Positions 1 through 9,470 of a stretch of DNA of 64,000 nucleotides are shown here, piece by piece (position 1 is the first letter of the stretch; the number at the start of each line of letters is the position of its first letter). The DNA is taken from the NCBI GenBank assembly GCA_000720805.1, contig JODI01000004.1, positions 186,001-250,000 on the forward strand. Direction: 5' to 3'. The stretch is from Streptomyces violaceoruber (GTDB taxonomy: Bacteria > Actinomycetota > Actinomycetes > Streptomycetales > Streptomycetaceae). Position numbers and translations under genes: made by a program. The notes under the pieces are model-generated. The model ran no database searches, was not told where the DNA came from, and saw only the letters and a list, made by a program, of their open reading frames with translations.

Positions 1-1
1 C

Positions 2-346
2 CCCGTCGCAGCCGGCTTACGCGGCACCGACGACCTCGGCGAGGCCCTGGCCGGCGACGCCCTGCCCGACGCGGCACCCTGGAGAGCCCACTTCCACGTC
101 CCCCTGCACGCGGCCCCCGCCGCACCCCTCACCTCCACGCTCCCCGTCCTGAAGGCCGCACTGACCCGGCTGGTCGGCGGCCCGCACCCGCTCACCCGCC
201 ATCTGGAGGTCGAGACCTACACCTGGCAGGCGCTCCCGCCCGAGCTCAGGCCACGCGGCCGGACCCAGCTCGCCGACGGCATCGCCGCCGAACTCGCCCT
301 TGCCCGCGACCTGTTGACCGACCTCGGCCTGAAGGAGCTGCCGTGA
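2..346 (+). CDS. EboE-like metabolite-traffic protein, C-terminal part
   Basis: This is the end of a gene cut by the left window edge: 114 codons in the frame that stops at 344-346. The visible protein contains WRAHFHVPLH and HLEVETYTWQALPP, which I recognise as the C-terminal half of EboE. EboE is a xylose-isomerase-like TIM-barrel protein of the Ebo operon. In cyanobacteria and other bacteria that operon is linked to moving a metabolite precursor out of the cytoplasm. The stop overlaps the GTG start of the next gene (GTGA), so the two are translationally coupled. The sixth visible codon (17-19) is TTA, a rare bldA-dependent codon in Streptomyces. The family call rests on pattern recognition and on the EboF-like neighbour; the substrate is unknown. 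Confidence 0.6.
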   Translation, partial: PVAAGLRGTDDLGEALAGDALPDAAPWRAHFHVPLHAAPAAPLTSTLPVLKAALTRLVGGPHPLTRHLEVETYTWQALPPELRPRGRTQLADGIAAELALARDLLTDLGLKELP

Positions 347-1737
347 ACCACCCCGCCGAAGCGCGGCCCACTCCGCTCCTCGTCCTGGACGTCGTAGGCC
401 TCACCCCCCGTCTCCTCGACCTCATGCCCCACCTCAAGGCGCTCGGCCAGTCCGGCTCGCGCGCCGCCCTCGGCACCGTGCTGCCCGCTGTCACCTGCGC
501 CGCCCAGTCCACCTTCCTCACCGGCACCCACCCGTCGGAGCACGGCATCGTCGGCAACGGCTGGTACTTCCGCGAGCTCGGCGACGTACTCCTGTGGCGG
601 CAGCACAACGGTCTGGTGGCCGGGGACAAGCTCTGGGACGCCGCCCGCCGCGCCCACCCCGGCTACACCGTCGCCAACATCTGCTGGTGGTACGCCATGG
701 GCGCCGACACCGACATCACCGTCACCCCCCGCCCGGTCTACTACGCCGACGGCCGCAAGGAGCCCGACTGCTACACGCGGCCCGCCGCCCTGCACGACGA
801 ACTCACCGAGAAACTCGGCACCTTCCCCCTCTTCCACTTCTGGGGACCCGGCGCCGACCTGGTCTCCAGTCGATGGATCATCGACGCGACCCGTCACATC
901 CTGCGCACCCGGCACCCGGACCTGACGCTCTGCTACCTCCCCCATCTCGACTACGACCTGCAGCGCTACGGCCCCGACGACCCGCGCTCCCTGAAGGCGG
1001 CCGCCGACCTGGACACCGCCCTCGCCCCGCTGCTGGACGACGCCCGCGCCGAGGGCCGTACCGTCGTCGCGCTGTCCGAGTACGGCATCACCCGCGCCGA
1101 CCGTCCCGTCGACATCAACCGCGCCCTGCGCCGCGCCGGTCTGCTGGAGGTGCACACGCAGGACGGCATGGAGTACCTCGACCCGATGGCCTCCCGCGCC
1201 TTCGCGGTCGCCGACCACCAGATCGCCCACGTCTACGTCCGCCGGCCGGAGGACCTCGACGCCACCCGGGCCGCCCTCGACGGACTGCCCGGCATCGAGC
1301 GACTCCTCGACGACGAGGGCAAGAAGGACCACCACCTGGACCATCCGCGCTCGGGCGAACTGGTCGCCGTCGCGGAACCGGACGCCTGGTTCACGTACTA
1401 CTACTGGCTCGACGACGCCCGCGCGCCCGACTTCGCGCAGCTCGTCGAGATCCACCGCAAACCCGGCTACGACCCGGTCGAACTCTTCATGGATCCGCTC
1501 GACCCCTATGTGAAGGTCAAGGCGGCAACGGCGCTGGCCCGCAAGAAACTCGGGCTGCGCTACCGCATGGCGGTCGTGCCCCTGGATCCCTCACCTATTC
1601 GAGGCAGCCATGGCCGCCTTCCCGCGAGCGACGACGACGGTCCGCTCCTCATCTGCTCCACCCCCCGCGCTGTCGGCGACCGCGTCGCGGCCACCGATGT
1701 GAAAGCACTACTGCTCCAACTGGCCGGTCTGGCCTGA
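343..1737 (+). CDS. EboF-like nucleotide pyrophosphatase/phosphodiesterase (alkaline phosphatase superfamily)
   Basis: A 464-residue protein of the alkaline-phosphatase superfamily. The N-terminus has the type I phosphodiesterase core: a metal-binding Asp in LLVLDVVGLTPRLLD, the nucleophile region PAVTCAAQSTFLTGTHPSEHGIVGNGWY with the catalytic Thr, and later SEYGIT and the AVADHQIAHVY/DHHLDHPRSGE metal-ligand regions. This composition is typical of the phosphodiesterase encoded next to EboE in Ebo operons. The GTG start overlaps the upstream stop. No signal peptide is visible, so it probably acts in the cytoplasm. Ebo operons also contain a UbiA-type prenyltransferase and a dehydroquinate-synthase-like protein, which would lie left of the window. 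The specific substrate cannot be inferred. Confidence 0.75.
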   Translation: MNHPAEARPTPLLVLDVVGLTPRLLDLMPHLKALGQSGSRAALGTVLPAVTCAAQSTFLTGTHPSEHGIVGNGWYFRELGDVLLWRQHNGLVAGDKLWDAARRAHPGYTVANICWWYAMGADTDITVTPRPVYYADGRKEPDCYTRPAALHDELTEKLGTFPLFHFWGPGADLVSSRWIIDATRHILRTRHPDLTLCYLPHLDYDLQRYGPDDPRSLKAAADLDTALAPLLDDARAEGRTVVALSEYGITRADRPVDINRALRRAGLLEVHTQDGMEYLDPMASRAFAVADHQIAHVYVRRPEDLDATRAALDGLPGIERLLDDEGKKDHHLDHPRSGELVAVAEPDAWFTYYYWLDDARAPDFAQLVEIHRKPGYDPVELFMDPLDPYVKVKAATALARKKLGLRYRMAVVPLDPSPIRGSHGRLPASDDDGPLLICSTPRAVGDRVAATDVKALLLQLAGLA

Positions 1738-1765
1738 CCTGTTCAGACCTGACCTGTTCAGACCC
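1736..1765. repeat. 15-bp tandem repeat, two copies
   Basis: The unit gacctgttcagacct occurs at 1736-1750, and again with a final c at 1751-1765, directly over and after the stop codon of the phosphodiesterase gene. Degenerate versions (gacctgtcag, cctgttctga) continue to about 1800. It looks like a small slippage duplication; no function is evident. Confidence 0.7.
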
Positions 1766-1860
1766 GGCAGACCCGTTCCGACCTGTCAGTCCTGTTCTGA
1801 CTGGTCACCAGTGAAGCACTCACCACTGACAACGCCCTCCGACACATGGGAGTTCCAGAC

Positions 1861-2901
1861 ATGAGCCGCATGTCCCCGACCGACCCCGAACTCACCCACC
1901 GTCTCACCAGACGAGGCATGCTCGGCGTTGCCGCGGGCGCCACCGCCGCCGCCCTGCTGGGCGCGGCAGCCACTCCCGCGACCGCCGCCACCGACAACGC
2001 GGCCGCGGCCGCCGGCCGCGGCCGCCCGGTCCTGCCCCCCGGCCGGCTCGGCATCCAGCTCTACAGCCTGCGCGACAAGGTCTCCACGCTGGGCTTCGCG
2101 CCCGTCTTCGCCGAACTGGAGAAGTACGGGTACGACGAGGTCGAGTTCGCCGGGTACACCCAGGGCTCGGCGGGCCCGATCACACTCGCCCAGCTCAAGC
2201 GGCTGGCACGCGATCACGGCCTCAACCCGATCGGCAGCCACGTCGGCTACTACTCCGACGACCCGAACGCCTACACGTTCGCCCAGAACCTCACCAAGGT
2301 CCTCGACGACGCCCAGGCCCTCGGCCTCAAGCACATCGGCACCGCCTCCGGCCCGTTCCGCTACGGTTCCACGGTCGACGCGTGGAAGCGGGCGGCCGAG
2401 GAGTTCAACACCTACGGCGCCGCGGCGAAGGCGCGCGGCATGAAGTTCTACCAGCACAACCACTCGGAGGAGTTCTCCTTCGCCACCGACAACCCCAAGG
2501 TCCGCCTCTACGACGTCCTGCTCGCCGAGACCGACCCCGACCTGGTCTACCTGGAGATGGACATCTTCTGGGCGTACTCGGGCCAGTTCCGCTTCTCGAA
2601 GCGGCCCGACGGCAAGCCCGCGCCCTTCGAGCCGCTGGACTACGTCCTCCGGCAGCCCCACCGTTACCCGCTCTTCCACGTCAAGGACGGGGTGAGCGAC
2701 CCGGCGAACACGTACGGCTACCGCATGACCGACGTCGGCGACGGTGACATCGACTACCAGCGGTTCATCTCCGCCGTGACCCGGCTGCGCGGCGAACGGC
2801 TGGCCCACCACTGGCAGGCCGAGCACGACAACCCGACCGAGTCCTTCACCTTCGCCCGTCGTTCGAGTGCCCATCTGCACTCGCTGCGGGAGAAGTGCTG
2901 A
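1861..2901 (+). CDS. Tat-exported sugar phosphate isomerase/epimerase-like TIM-barrel protein
   Basis: A 346-residue protein. The N-terminus has a twin-arginine signal (LTRRGMLGVAAGATAAALLG, ending near ATPATAA), so it is likely exported folded. The mature part is an AP-endonuclease-2/xylose-isomerase-like TIM barrel: LGIQLYSLRDKV, YDEVEFAGYT, IGSHVGYYSDD, MKFYQHNHSEEF, DLVYLEMDIFWA and FHVKDGV carry the usual metal-binding Glu, His and Asp positions. I chose ATG 1861 because GGAG lies 7 nt upstream; an ATG at 1846 is in frame but overlaps that site. It is followed by a strong terminator. It may belong with the Ebo-type genes upstream, which also encode a TIM-barrel protein. The substrate is unknown. 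Confidence 0.8.
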   Translation: MSRMSPTDPELTHRLTRRGMLGVAAGATAAALLGAAATPATAATDNAAAAAGRGRPVLPPGRLGIQLYSLRDKVSTLGFAPVFAELEKYGYDEVEFAGYTQGSAGPITLAQLKRLARDHGLNPIGSHVGYYSDDPNAYTFAQNLTKVLDDAQALGLKHIGTASGPFRYGSTVDAWKRAAEEFNTYGAAAKARGMKFYQHNHSEEFSFATDNPKVRLYDVLLAETDPDLVYLEMDIFWAYSGQFRFSKRPDGKPAPFEPLDYVLRQPHRYPLFHVKDGVSDPANTYGYRMTDVGDGDIDYQRFISAVTRLRGERLAHHWQAEHDNPTESFTFARRSSAHLHSLREKC

Positions 2902-2918
2902 CACGTCACGCCGGACAT

Positions 2919-2958
2919 GCGAGGAGGCCCTCCCCACTGGTGGGGAGGGCCTCCTCGC
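2919..2958. terminator. Bidirectional intrinsic terminator
   Basis: A perfect 18-bp stem (2919-2936 with 2941-2958) with loop ctgg sits between two convergent genes, the TIM-barrel protein and the OFA transporter. There is no long T-tract, as is usual in Streptomyces. Confidence 0.85.
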
Positions 2959-3009
2959 ACATCGGCGTGTGCACCGGCCGATCCGTACCCGCGATCCGTA
3001 CCCGACGGA

Positions 3010-4413
3010 TCAGCCGGTCGGCTGGGGTTCAGCGGTCGAGGTGACCCCGGATGTCCGTCCCGGCTGCCGCAGCAGCAGCGTGATCGCCGCCGCCACCATC
3101 GACACACCGCCGGCCAGCGCGTACGCGCCGTTGTAGCCCCAGGCCGAGACCACCATCGAGCCGAGACCGCCGCCGAACAGACCGCTGATCAACTTGCCGC
3201 TGTACACCATCCCGTAGTTGGTGGCGTTGTAGTTCTCCCCGAAGTAGTCCGGTGTCAGTGCCGCGAACAGCGGATAGAAGGCGCCGCCGCCGAAGCCGGA
3301 GAGGAACGCGAAGAACAGGAACAGCCACTCGCTCTTCATGTCCCCGGCCCAGATCACGCCGAACTGGGCCAGCCCCAGGACGACGATCACGAACACCAGG
3401 GTGGACTTTCGGCCCCATGTGTCGGACAGCCAGCCCACCACACCCCGTCCGATGCCGTTGATGACCGCCATGACACCCATCGAGGAGGCGGCGACCAGCG
3501 GCCCGAAGCCGACGTCCTTGGCGAAGTCGACCTGGAAGGAGATCCCGAAGATCGACACGCCGGCGGTCAGCACGATGGACAGCCACATCAGCGGCAGCAT
3601 GCCCGTCCTGATGGCCTCCCTCGGTGTGTACTGCCGTACCGCGGGAGGGTTCTTGGACAGGCCGGCGGCGTTCTTCACGTGGCCGGAGAACGTCACCGGG
3701 TCCACGTCCGCGGGCCACCAGTTCTTCGGCGGGTCCTTGAAGAAGAAGGCGCAGCCGAAGACCACGATCACGACGTAGCAGCCGATGAGGTCCAGCACGC
3801 GATGGTAGTTCGCGGTGTCGAAGCCGTAGTTGAAGATGAAGATGAACGGCAGCGACCCGTACGCGAACCCTCCGTTGACGAAGCCGGTGCGGGCGCCCCG
3901 CCGCTCGGGGAACCACTTGCCGACCATGTTGATGCAGGTCGCGTAGACCAGACCGGCACCGATGCCGCCGACGACGCCGAACCCCACGATCGCGAGCCAC
4001 ACGTTGCTCATGTGCGACAGGGCGAGGAAGCCGACGAGGCACATGAAAGAGCCGATGTACATCGCCTTGCGGGCCGTCAGGAGGCCCTTCTCGCGCAGCC
4101 AGCCCGCGGGGAAGGCGATGCCGGCCTGGAAGAACACCCAGACACTGAGGATCCAGAAGGTGTTGCTCTGCGTCCAGCCGTGGGCGTGGGACAGGGTGTC
4201 CTCCGCCGAGCCGTACGCGTACTCGAAGACACTGATGGCCATCATGGCGATCCACGGCAGATACACCATGAGCTTGCGGGAGTGACCGAGGATGTCCCGG
4301 TCGGTCTCGCCGACACGGTAGACACGGCCGTGCGCGTCGGTCACTTCACGGTAGGGACGGTGTGCGGCGGGGTGTGCCGACTTGCTGTTCGCTGCGTAGG
4401 GATCTGCCGTCAT
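3010..4413 (-). CDS. OFA-family MFS transporter (oxalate/formate antiporter type), downstream copy
   Basis: A 467-residue, 12-TM major facilitator. It starts YREVTDAHGRVYRVGETDRDI, which is typical of the actinobacterial OFA branch. Family features include the paired loops RGVVGWLSDTWGRK and FGGGAFYPLFAALTPDYFGENYNATNYGMVYSGK. OFA carriers such as OxlT exchange oxalate and formate. It lies one base after the paralogous transporter gene (stop TGA, then t, then ATG), so the two form a tandem duplicated pair. Next to frc and oxc the most likely substrate is oxalate, with formate as counter-ion; that is inference from context. The gene ends before a bidirectional terminator. Confidence 0.85.
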   Translation of the reverse strand: MTADPYAANSKSAHPAAHRPYREVTDAHGRVYRVGETDRDILGHSRKLMVYLPWIAMMAISVFEYAYGSAEDTLSHAHGWTQSNTFWILSVWVFFQAGIAFPAGWLREKGLLTARKAMYIGSFMCLVGFLALSHMSNVWLAIVGFGVVGGIGAGLVYATCINMVGKWFPERRGARTGFVNGGFAYGSLPFIFIFNYGFDTANYHRVLDLIGCYVVIVVFGCAFFFKDPPKNWWPADVDPVTFSGHVKNAAGLSKNPPAVRQYTPREAIRTGMLPLMWLSIVLTAGVSIFGISFQVDFAKDVGFGPLVAASSMGVMAVINGIGRGVVGWLSDTWGRKSTLVFVIVVLGLAQFGVIWAGDMKSEWLFLFFAFLSGFGGGAFYPLFAALTPDYFGENYNATNYGMVYSGKLISGLFGGGLGSMVVSAWGYNGAYALAGGVSMVAAAITLLLRQPGRTSGVTSTAEPQPTG

Positions 4414-4414
4414 A

Positions 4415-5806
4415 TCACGCCATTTCCTCGCCGAGCGGTTGCGGGTTGGGGACGATGCGGCGACGGGGCTGGGGCCTGCCGGGGGCCTTCAGGAAGAGGG
4501 CCAGCACGGCGGAGGCCAGGCCGATGGAGCCGGCCAGGGCGAACGCGCCCTCGTAGTCCCAGGCGCCGACCACGATCGAGCCGACTCCGGAGCCCACGAG
4601 CCCCGAGATCAGCTTGGAGCTGTAGACCATGCCGTAGTTGGAGGCGTTGTTGTTCTCGCCGAAGTAGTCCGCCGTCATGGCCGCGAACAGCGGGAAGATC
4701 GCGCCGCCGCCGAAGCCGGAGACCATGGAGCAGAACAGGAAGAACGGCATGCTGCCCATCTGGCCGGAGATCAGCACGCCGAACTGCGCGGTCCCCAGCA
4801 CCAGGCACACGATGATCAGTGTGTTGCGGCGGCCGAACTTGTCGGAGATCCAGCCGATCACGCCGCGTCCGGTGCCGTTCACGATGGCCTTCAGGGACAT
4901 CGCCGTGGCCACGACGCCGCCCGCGAAGCCCATGTCCTTGCCGAACGGCACCTGGAAGGCGATGCCGAAGATATTGATCCCCGCCGTGCACAGCAGACAG
5001 AACCACATCATCCACAGGACGGGGGTACGCGCTGCCTCCTTGGGGGTGTACTGCTTGACCGCCGGAGGGTTCTTCTCCAGCGCGCGCCGGATCTTCGGGT
5101 CGTCGGTGAGCCTGAGCGGGTCGACGTTGGCGGGCCACCAGTTCTTCGGCGGGTCCTTGAAGAACCAGCCCGCGAACGCCACCACGGCGCAGCAGATCAC
5201 GCCCACCGTCACCAGGACGTTCTCGTAGTTGCTCAGGTCCATGTACGAGGTGAACAGGAACACGAAGGGCACCGAGCCGTAGGCGAAGCCGCCGTTGACC
5301 ATGCCGGTCTTGCCGCCCTTGCGCTCCGGATACCACTTGCCGACCATGTTCACGCAGGTCGCGTAGACGAGTCCGGCGCCGATGCCGCTGCACATGCCGA
5401 AGCCGAGATAGGCGACGATCACGTTCGGCGCGAACGCGAGCGACAGATACCCGAGGATCGTGCCCAGCGCGCCGAGCATCATCGCGTAGCGCGCGGGCAG
5501 CTTGCCGCTCTCCCGCAGCTGCCCGGCCGGGAAGGCCACGGCCGCCTGGAAGAACACCCAGACGCCCATCAGCCAGAAGATGTGCCCACTGCTCCACAGG
5601 TGGGCCTCGTGCAGGGTGTCCTCGGCGGAGGTGAACGCGTACTCCGAGGAACTGATGCCCAGCATGCCCATCCACGGGAAGAGCACCATGGTCCATCGTG
5701 GCCGGCCCATGATGTCCCGGTCACTCTCGCCGATCCGGTACACGCGGCCGTTGTGGTCCGTCACCTCCCTGTAGGGAACGGACGTCGAGAAGTCGGTGGT
5801 TGTCAT
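4415..5806 (-). CDS. OFA-family MFS transporter (oxalate/formate antiporter type), upstream copy
   Basis: A 463-residue, 12-TM transporter closely similar along its whole length to the next gene downstream. Shared blocks include VPYREVTDHNGRVYRIGESD, FFKDPPKNWWPANVDPLR and MTADYFGENNNASNYGMVYS. I chose ATG 5806 because the family N-terminus (MTTTDFSTSVPYREV) begins there and AAGGGG lies about 10 nt upstream; the reading frame stays open further upstream but gives an unlikely N-terminus. The 275 bp between this start and the acyl-CoA synthetase stop may hold a separate promoter. Two OFA carriers in tandem suggest either different affinities or separate uptake and antiport roles. Confidence 0.85.
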   Translation of the reverse strand: MTTTDFSTSVPYREVTDHNGRVYRIGESDRDIMGRPRWTMVLFPWMGMLGISSSEYAFTSAEDTLHEAHLWSSGHIFWLMGVWVFFQAAVAFPAGQLRESGKLPARYAMMLGALGTILGYLSLAFAPNVIVAYLGFGMCSGIGAGLVYATCVNMVGKWYPERKGGKTGMVNGGFAYGSVPFVFLFTSYMDLSNYENVLVTVGVICCAVVAFAGWFFKDPPKNWWPANVDPLRLTDDPKIRRALEKNPPAVKQYTPKEAARTPVLWMMWFCLLCTAGINIFGIAFQVPFGKDMGFAGGVVATAMSLKAIVNGTGRGVIGWISDKFGRRNTLIIVCLVLGTAQFGVLISGQMGSMPFFLFCSMVSGFGGGAIFPLFAAMTADYFGENNNASNYGMVYSSKLISGLVGSGVGSIVVGAWDYEGAFALAGSIGLASAVLALFLKAPGRPQPRRRIVPNPQPLGEEMA

Positions 5807-6081
5807 GTGTGTCGCACCCCTTGCGTCGAAAGCTCTGGCCAGCGCCCCCTGTCCAATGCCTTTCGTGTGCGCACGGGTCCCGGGCCGGCCGACGCGCACC
5901 GTCGGCCGACCCCGCGTCCACCTACGTCATGAACCGCCCCCCAGCATCCCGCCCGTCTCCCGCCACCGCCCTACCGGCGGGCCTGCGGCCCCAGCCTTTC
6001 TGCCGCCCGCGCCCACCGGGCTGCGTTCCGCCCGGAAGACAGCCCCCGGGCCCCCGGCCGAAGCCGTGCGCGCCCCGGGCT

Positions 6082-8217
6082 TCACAGGAGCCCCGCCGCC
6101 CGCGCCCACCGATACTTCGCCCCGAGCACCGCCACCGGCTTCTCCGTCGTGTACGGGTACGCCACGACCCCTCGCTCGTAGAGGTACTGGCAGGCCTCCT
6201 CGACCTCGACGTCGCCCGCGAGCGACGCCACGACGGGCTTCTCGATGCCGCGCTCCCGGAACTCGGCCACCACGCGCGCGGTGAGCTCCGCGAAGATCAT
6301 CGGCGGAGTGACGATGGTGTGCCAGTAGCCGAGGACGAGCGCGTGGATGCGCGGGTCCTCGAGGCCCAGGCGGATGGTCGCCTCGTACGTCGACGGCGGC
6401 TCGCCCCCGGTGATGTCCACCGGGTTGCCCGCGGCGCCGAAGGGCGGGATGAACGTCCGGAACGCCTCGTCCAGGTCCGGCGGGATCTCCATCAGGGTGA
6501 GGCCGTTGTCGGTGACCGCGTCGGAGAGCAGGACGCCGCTGCCGCCGGCCCCGGTGATGATGACGATGTTGTCGCCCTGGGGAGTCGGCAGAACGGGCAA
6601 CCCGCGCGCGTACTCCAGCATGTCGTTCAGCCCCGGCGCCCGGATGACACCGGCCTGCTTCAGGATGTCCTCGTACACGGCGTCGTCGCCCGCCAGCGCC
6701 CCGGTGTGCGACCCGGCGGCCTTCGCCCCCGCCGCCGTACGGCCCGCCTTGAGGACGACGACCGGCTTCTTCGGTACGGTCGCCCGCGCGGCCTGCACGA
6801 AGGCGCGCCCGTCCTTGAGGTCCTCCAGGTGCATCGCGATGCACTGGGTGTTCGGGTCCTCGCCGAACCAGGTCAGCAGGTCGTCCTCGTCCAGGTCCGA
6901 CTTGTTGCCGAGGCCGACGATCGCCGACACGCCCGTCCCGGTGGTCCGCGCGAAACCCAGGATGGCCATCCCGATACCACCGGACTGCGAGGTCAGCGCC
7001 ACCCCGCCCTTGACGTCGTACGGCGTGCAGAACGTGGCGCACAGGTCCTGCCACGTCGAGTAGTAGCCGTAGATGTTCGGTCCGAGCAGCCGTACGCCGT
7101 GCCGTTCGGCGATCGCCACGATCTCCGCCTGGAGCTCGTGCTCGCCGGTCTCCGCGAAACCCGAGGGGATCAGTACCGCGTTCGGGATCTTCTTGCGTCC
7201 CACCTCCTCCAGGGCCGCGGCCACGAACTTGGCGGGGATCGCGAAGACCGCCACATCCACCTCACCGGGAACGTCCGTGACACTCTTGTACGCCTTGCGG
7301 CCCAGAATGTCATCGGCCTTGGGGTTCACCGGATGGATCTCCCCGGCGAAACCCCCGTCGACGAGGTTGCGCATCACCGAGTTGCCGATCTTGCCCTGCT
7401 CGTTGGAGGCACCGATCACGGCGACCGAACGGGGCTGCATCAGGCGGCCCATGGAGGTGAGGATCTCGTCGCGCGTGTACTGCCGACGCGGTGGCGGCTG
7501 GGACTCGGCGAGGATGACCCGGATGTCCGCGGCGACCGCGCCCTGAGGCGTCGCGATCACCGGGTTGAGGTCCACCTCCGCGATCTCCGGGAAGTCCGCG
7601 ACCAGTCGGGACACCCGCCGGATCTGCTCGGCGATCGCCCACCGGTCCACGGCCGGCGCGCCGCGCACCCCGCGCAGGATCTCCGCCGACCGGATCGAGT
7701 CCAGCATGGACAGCGCCTCGTCGGCGTCCACGGGCGCGAGCCGGAAGGTGACGTCCTTGAGGACCTCGACCAGCACCCCGCCGAGTCCGAACGCGACGAC
7801 CTTCCCGAACGTCGGGTCGGTCACCGCGCCGACGATGACCTCCTGCCCCTTCGGCAGCAGCTCCTGCACCTGGACACCCTCGATGCGGGCGTCCGCGTGG
7901 TACGCGCGCGCGTTGTCGATGATGGTGTGGAACGCGGCCTTCACGTCCGCGGCGCCCTCGACGCCGACGATCACTCCGCCGGCGTCGGTCTTGTGCAGGA
8001 TGTCCGGGGAGACGATCTTCATCACGACCGGCCCGCCGAAGCGCGCCGCGTACGCCACCGCCTCGTCGACGTCGGTCGCCAACTCCTCACCGGGTACGAC
8101 GATCCCGTACGCGTCGGCGATCACCTTGCCCTCGGGCGCGGTGAGCGCGGTGCGTCCCTCGGCCCGCACGGAGTCGAGCAGCGCGCGCACCCTCACGGCG
8201 CGGTCTTCGGCCATCAC
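6082..8217 (-). CDS. ADP-forming acyl-CoA synthetase with ATP-grasp domain first (beta-alpha order)
   Basis: A 711-residue fused NDP-forming acyl-CoA synthetase. Residues about 10-230 form the ATP-grasp (beta) domain: GPVVMKIVSPDILHKTDAGGV, VQVQELLPKGQEVIVG-like segment, EVDLNPV. Residues about 260-711 form the CoA-binding and ligase (alpha) part: SVAVIGASNEQGKIGNSV, LTSQSGGIG and the phospho-histidine motif GSHTGALAG. Most fused family members carry the alpha part first. There is no GNAT domain, so it is not a Pat-type acetyltransferase. GTG 8217 is one base after the frc stop; ATG 8214 is an alternative. Such enzymes interconvert acyl-CoA plus ADP and acid plus ATP. In this operon it could recover ATP from formyl-CoA or activate oxalate. 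That is inference. Confidence 0.85.
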   Translation of the reverse strand: MMAEDRAVRVRALLDSVRAEGRTALTAPEGKVIADAYGIVVPGEELATDVDEAVAYAARFGGPVVMKIVSPDILHKTDAGGVIVGVEGAADVKAAFHTIIDNARAYHADARIEGVQVQELLPKGQEVIVGAVTDPTFGKVVAFGLGGVLVEVLKDVTFRLAPVDADEALSMLDSIRSAEILRGVRGAPAVDRWAIAEQIRRVSRLVADFPEIAEVDLNPVIATPQGAVAADIRVILAESQPPPRRQYTRDEILTSMGRLMQPRSVAVIGASNEQGKIGNSVMRNLVDGGFAGEIHPVNPKADDILGRKAYKSVTDVPGEVDVAVFAIPAKFVAAALEEVGRKKIPNAVLIPSGFAETGEHELQAEIVAIAERHGVRLLGPNIYGYYSTWQDLCATFCTPYDVKGGVALTSQSGGIGMAILGFARTTGTGVSAIVGLGNKSDLDEDDLLTWFGEDPNTQCIAMHLEDLKDGRAFVQAARATVPKKPVVVLKAGRTAAGAKAAGSHTGALAGDDAVYEDILKQAGVIRAPGLNDMLEYARGLPVLPTPQGDNIVIITGAGGSGVLLSDAVTDNGLTLMEIPPDLDEAFRTFIPPFGAAGNPVDITGGEPPSTYEATIRLGLEDPRIHALVLGYWHTIVTPPMIFAELTARVVAEFRERGIEKPVVASLAGDVEVEEACQYLYERGVVAYPYTTEKPVAVLGAKYRWARAAGLL

Positions 8218-8218
8218 G

Positions 8219-9469
8219 TCAGATCACTCCGTTCGACTTGAGCAGACGCAGCTCCTCGTCGCCGAGACCGAGCTCGCCGACGTACACCTCTTCGTTGTGC
8301 TCGCCCAGCAGGGGTGAACTGGTCACGTCCACGGGGGAGTCGGAGAGCTTGAGCGGGCTGCCCACGGTCGTGAACTCGCCGCGCTCGGGGTGCGGCACGG
8401 TGACGACCATCTCGTTGGCGACCAGCGACCGGTCCTCGATGATCTCCCTGGTGGACAGGATCGGCCCGCACGGGATGTTGTGGGCGTTGAGCTTCTCCAG
8501 CACCTCCCACTTGGGCAGGGTCGAGGACCACTCCTCGATCAGCTGGAACATCTTGTTGAGCTTGGGCAGACGGGCCTCGGGGGTGGCCCACTCGGGGTCC
8601 TGGGCCAGCTCGGGCCGGCCGATGAGCTCGCTGATCGGCTGCCAGCCGACCGGCTGCACGATGACGTACACGTAGTCGTTGGGGCCGCCCGGCGCGCACT
8701 TGACCGCCCAGCCGGGCTGACCGCCGCCGGACGCGTTTCCGGACCTGGGAACCTCGTCGCCGAAGTCGTCGTTGGGATATTCAGCGAGCGGGCCGTGTGC
8801 CAGGCGCTGCTGGTCGCGCAGCTTCACCCGGCAGAGGTTGAGCACAGCGTGCTGCATGGCCACATTGACCCGCTGCCCGCGCCCGGTGTTCTCCCGCTGG
8901 TACAGCGCCGCGAGAATCCCCGCCACGGCGTGGATGCCCGTGCCCGAGTCCCCGATCTGGGCCCCCGTCGCCAGCGGCGGCCCGTCCTCGAAACCGGTGG
9001 TCGCCATCGACCCGCCCATGGCCTGAGCGACGACCTCGTATGCCTTGAAGTTGGTGTACGGGCCGTCCCCGAACCCCTTGATGGAGGCATAGACGATCCG
9101 CGGATTGATCTCCCGGATGCGGTCCCAGGTGAAGCCCATGCGGTCGACCGCGCCCGGCCCGAAGTTCTCGACCATGACGTCGGAGCGCCGGATCAGCTCG
9201 GTGAGGATCTCCTTGCCGCGTTCGGTCTTGGTGTTGAGGGTGATGCTCCGCTTGTTGCAGTTGAGCATCGTGAAGTAGAGGGAGTCGACGTCCGGGAGGT
9301 CACGCAACTGCTTGCGCGTGATGTCACCGGTCGGCGCCTCCAGCTTGACGACGTCCGCGCCGAGCCAGGCGAGGAGTTGTGTCGCTGAGGGGCCGGACTG
9401 GACGTGCGTCATGTCCAGGACGCGGATGCCTTCGAGTGCCTTGGTGGACGTAGCGGTCACCTGGGTCAC
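8219..9469 (-). CDS. frc: Formyl-CoA:oxalate CoA-transferase
   Basis: A 416-residue class III CoA-transferase. It matches the Oxalobacter formigenes enzyme closely: [78 protein letters not shown] and [11 protein letters not shown]. The catalytic aspartate is Asp174 in [10 protein letters not shown], and the flexible glycine loop GGGQPGW is present. It moves CoA from formyl-CoA to oxalate, giving oxalyl-CoA and formate. The GTG start lies one base after the stop of the TPP-enzyme gene, and the acyl-CoA synthetase follows one base later, so the three genes form a tight operon. Confidence in frc itself is high. Confidence 0.93.
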   Translation of the reverse strand: MTQVTATSTKALEGIRVLDMTHVQSGPSATQLLAWLGADVVKLEAPTGDITRKQLRDLPDVDSLYFTMLNCNKRSITLNTKTERGKEILTELIRRSDVMVENFGPGAVDRMGFTWDRIREINPRIVYASIKGFGDGPYTNFKAYEVVAQAMGGSMATTGFEDGPPLATGAQIGDSGTGIHAVAGILAALYQRENTGRGQRVNVAMQHAVLNLCRVKLRDQQRLAHGPLAEYPNDDFGDEVPRSGNASGGGQPGWAVKCAPGGPNDYVYVIVQPVGWQPISELIGRPELAQDPEWATPEARLPKLNKMFQLIEEWSSTLPKWEVLEKLNAHNIPCGPILSTREIIEDRSLVANEMVVTVPHPERGEFTTVGSPLKLSDSPVDVTSSPLLGEHNEEVYVGELGLGDEELRLLKSNGVI

Positions 9470-9470
9470 C

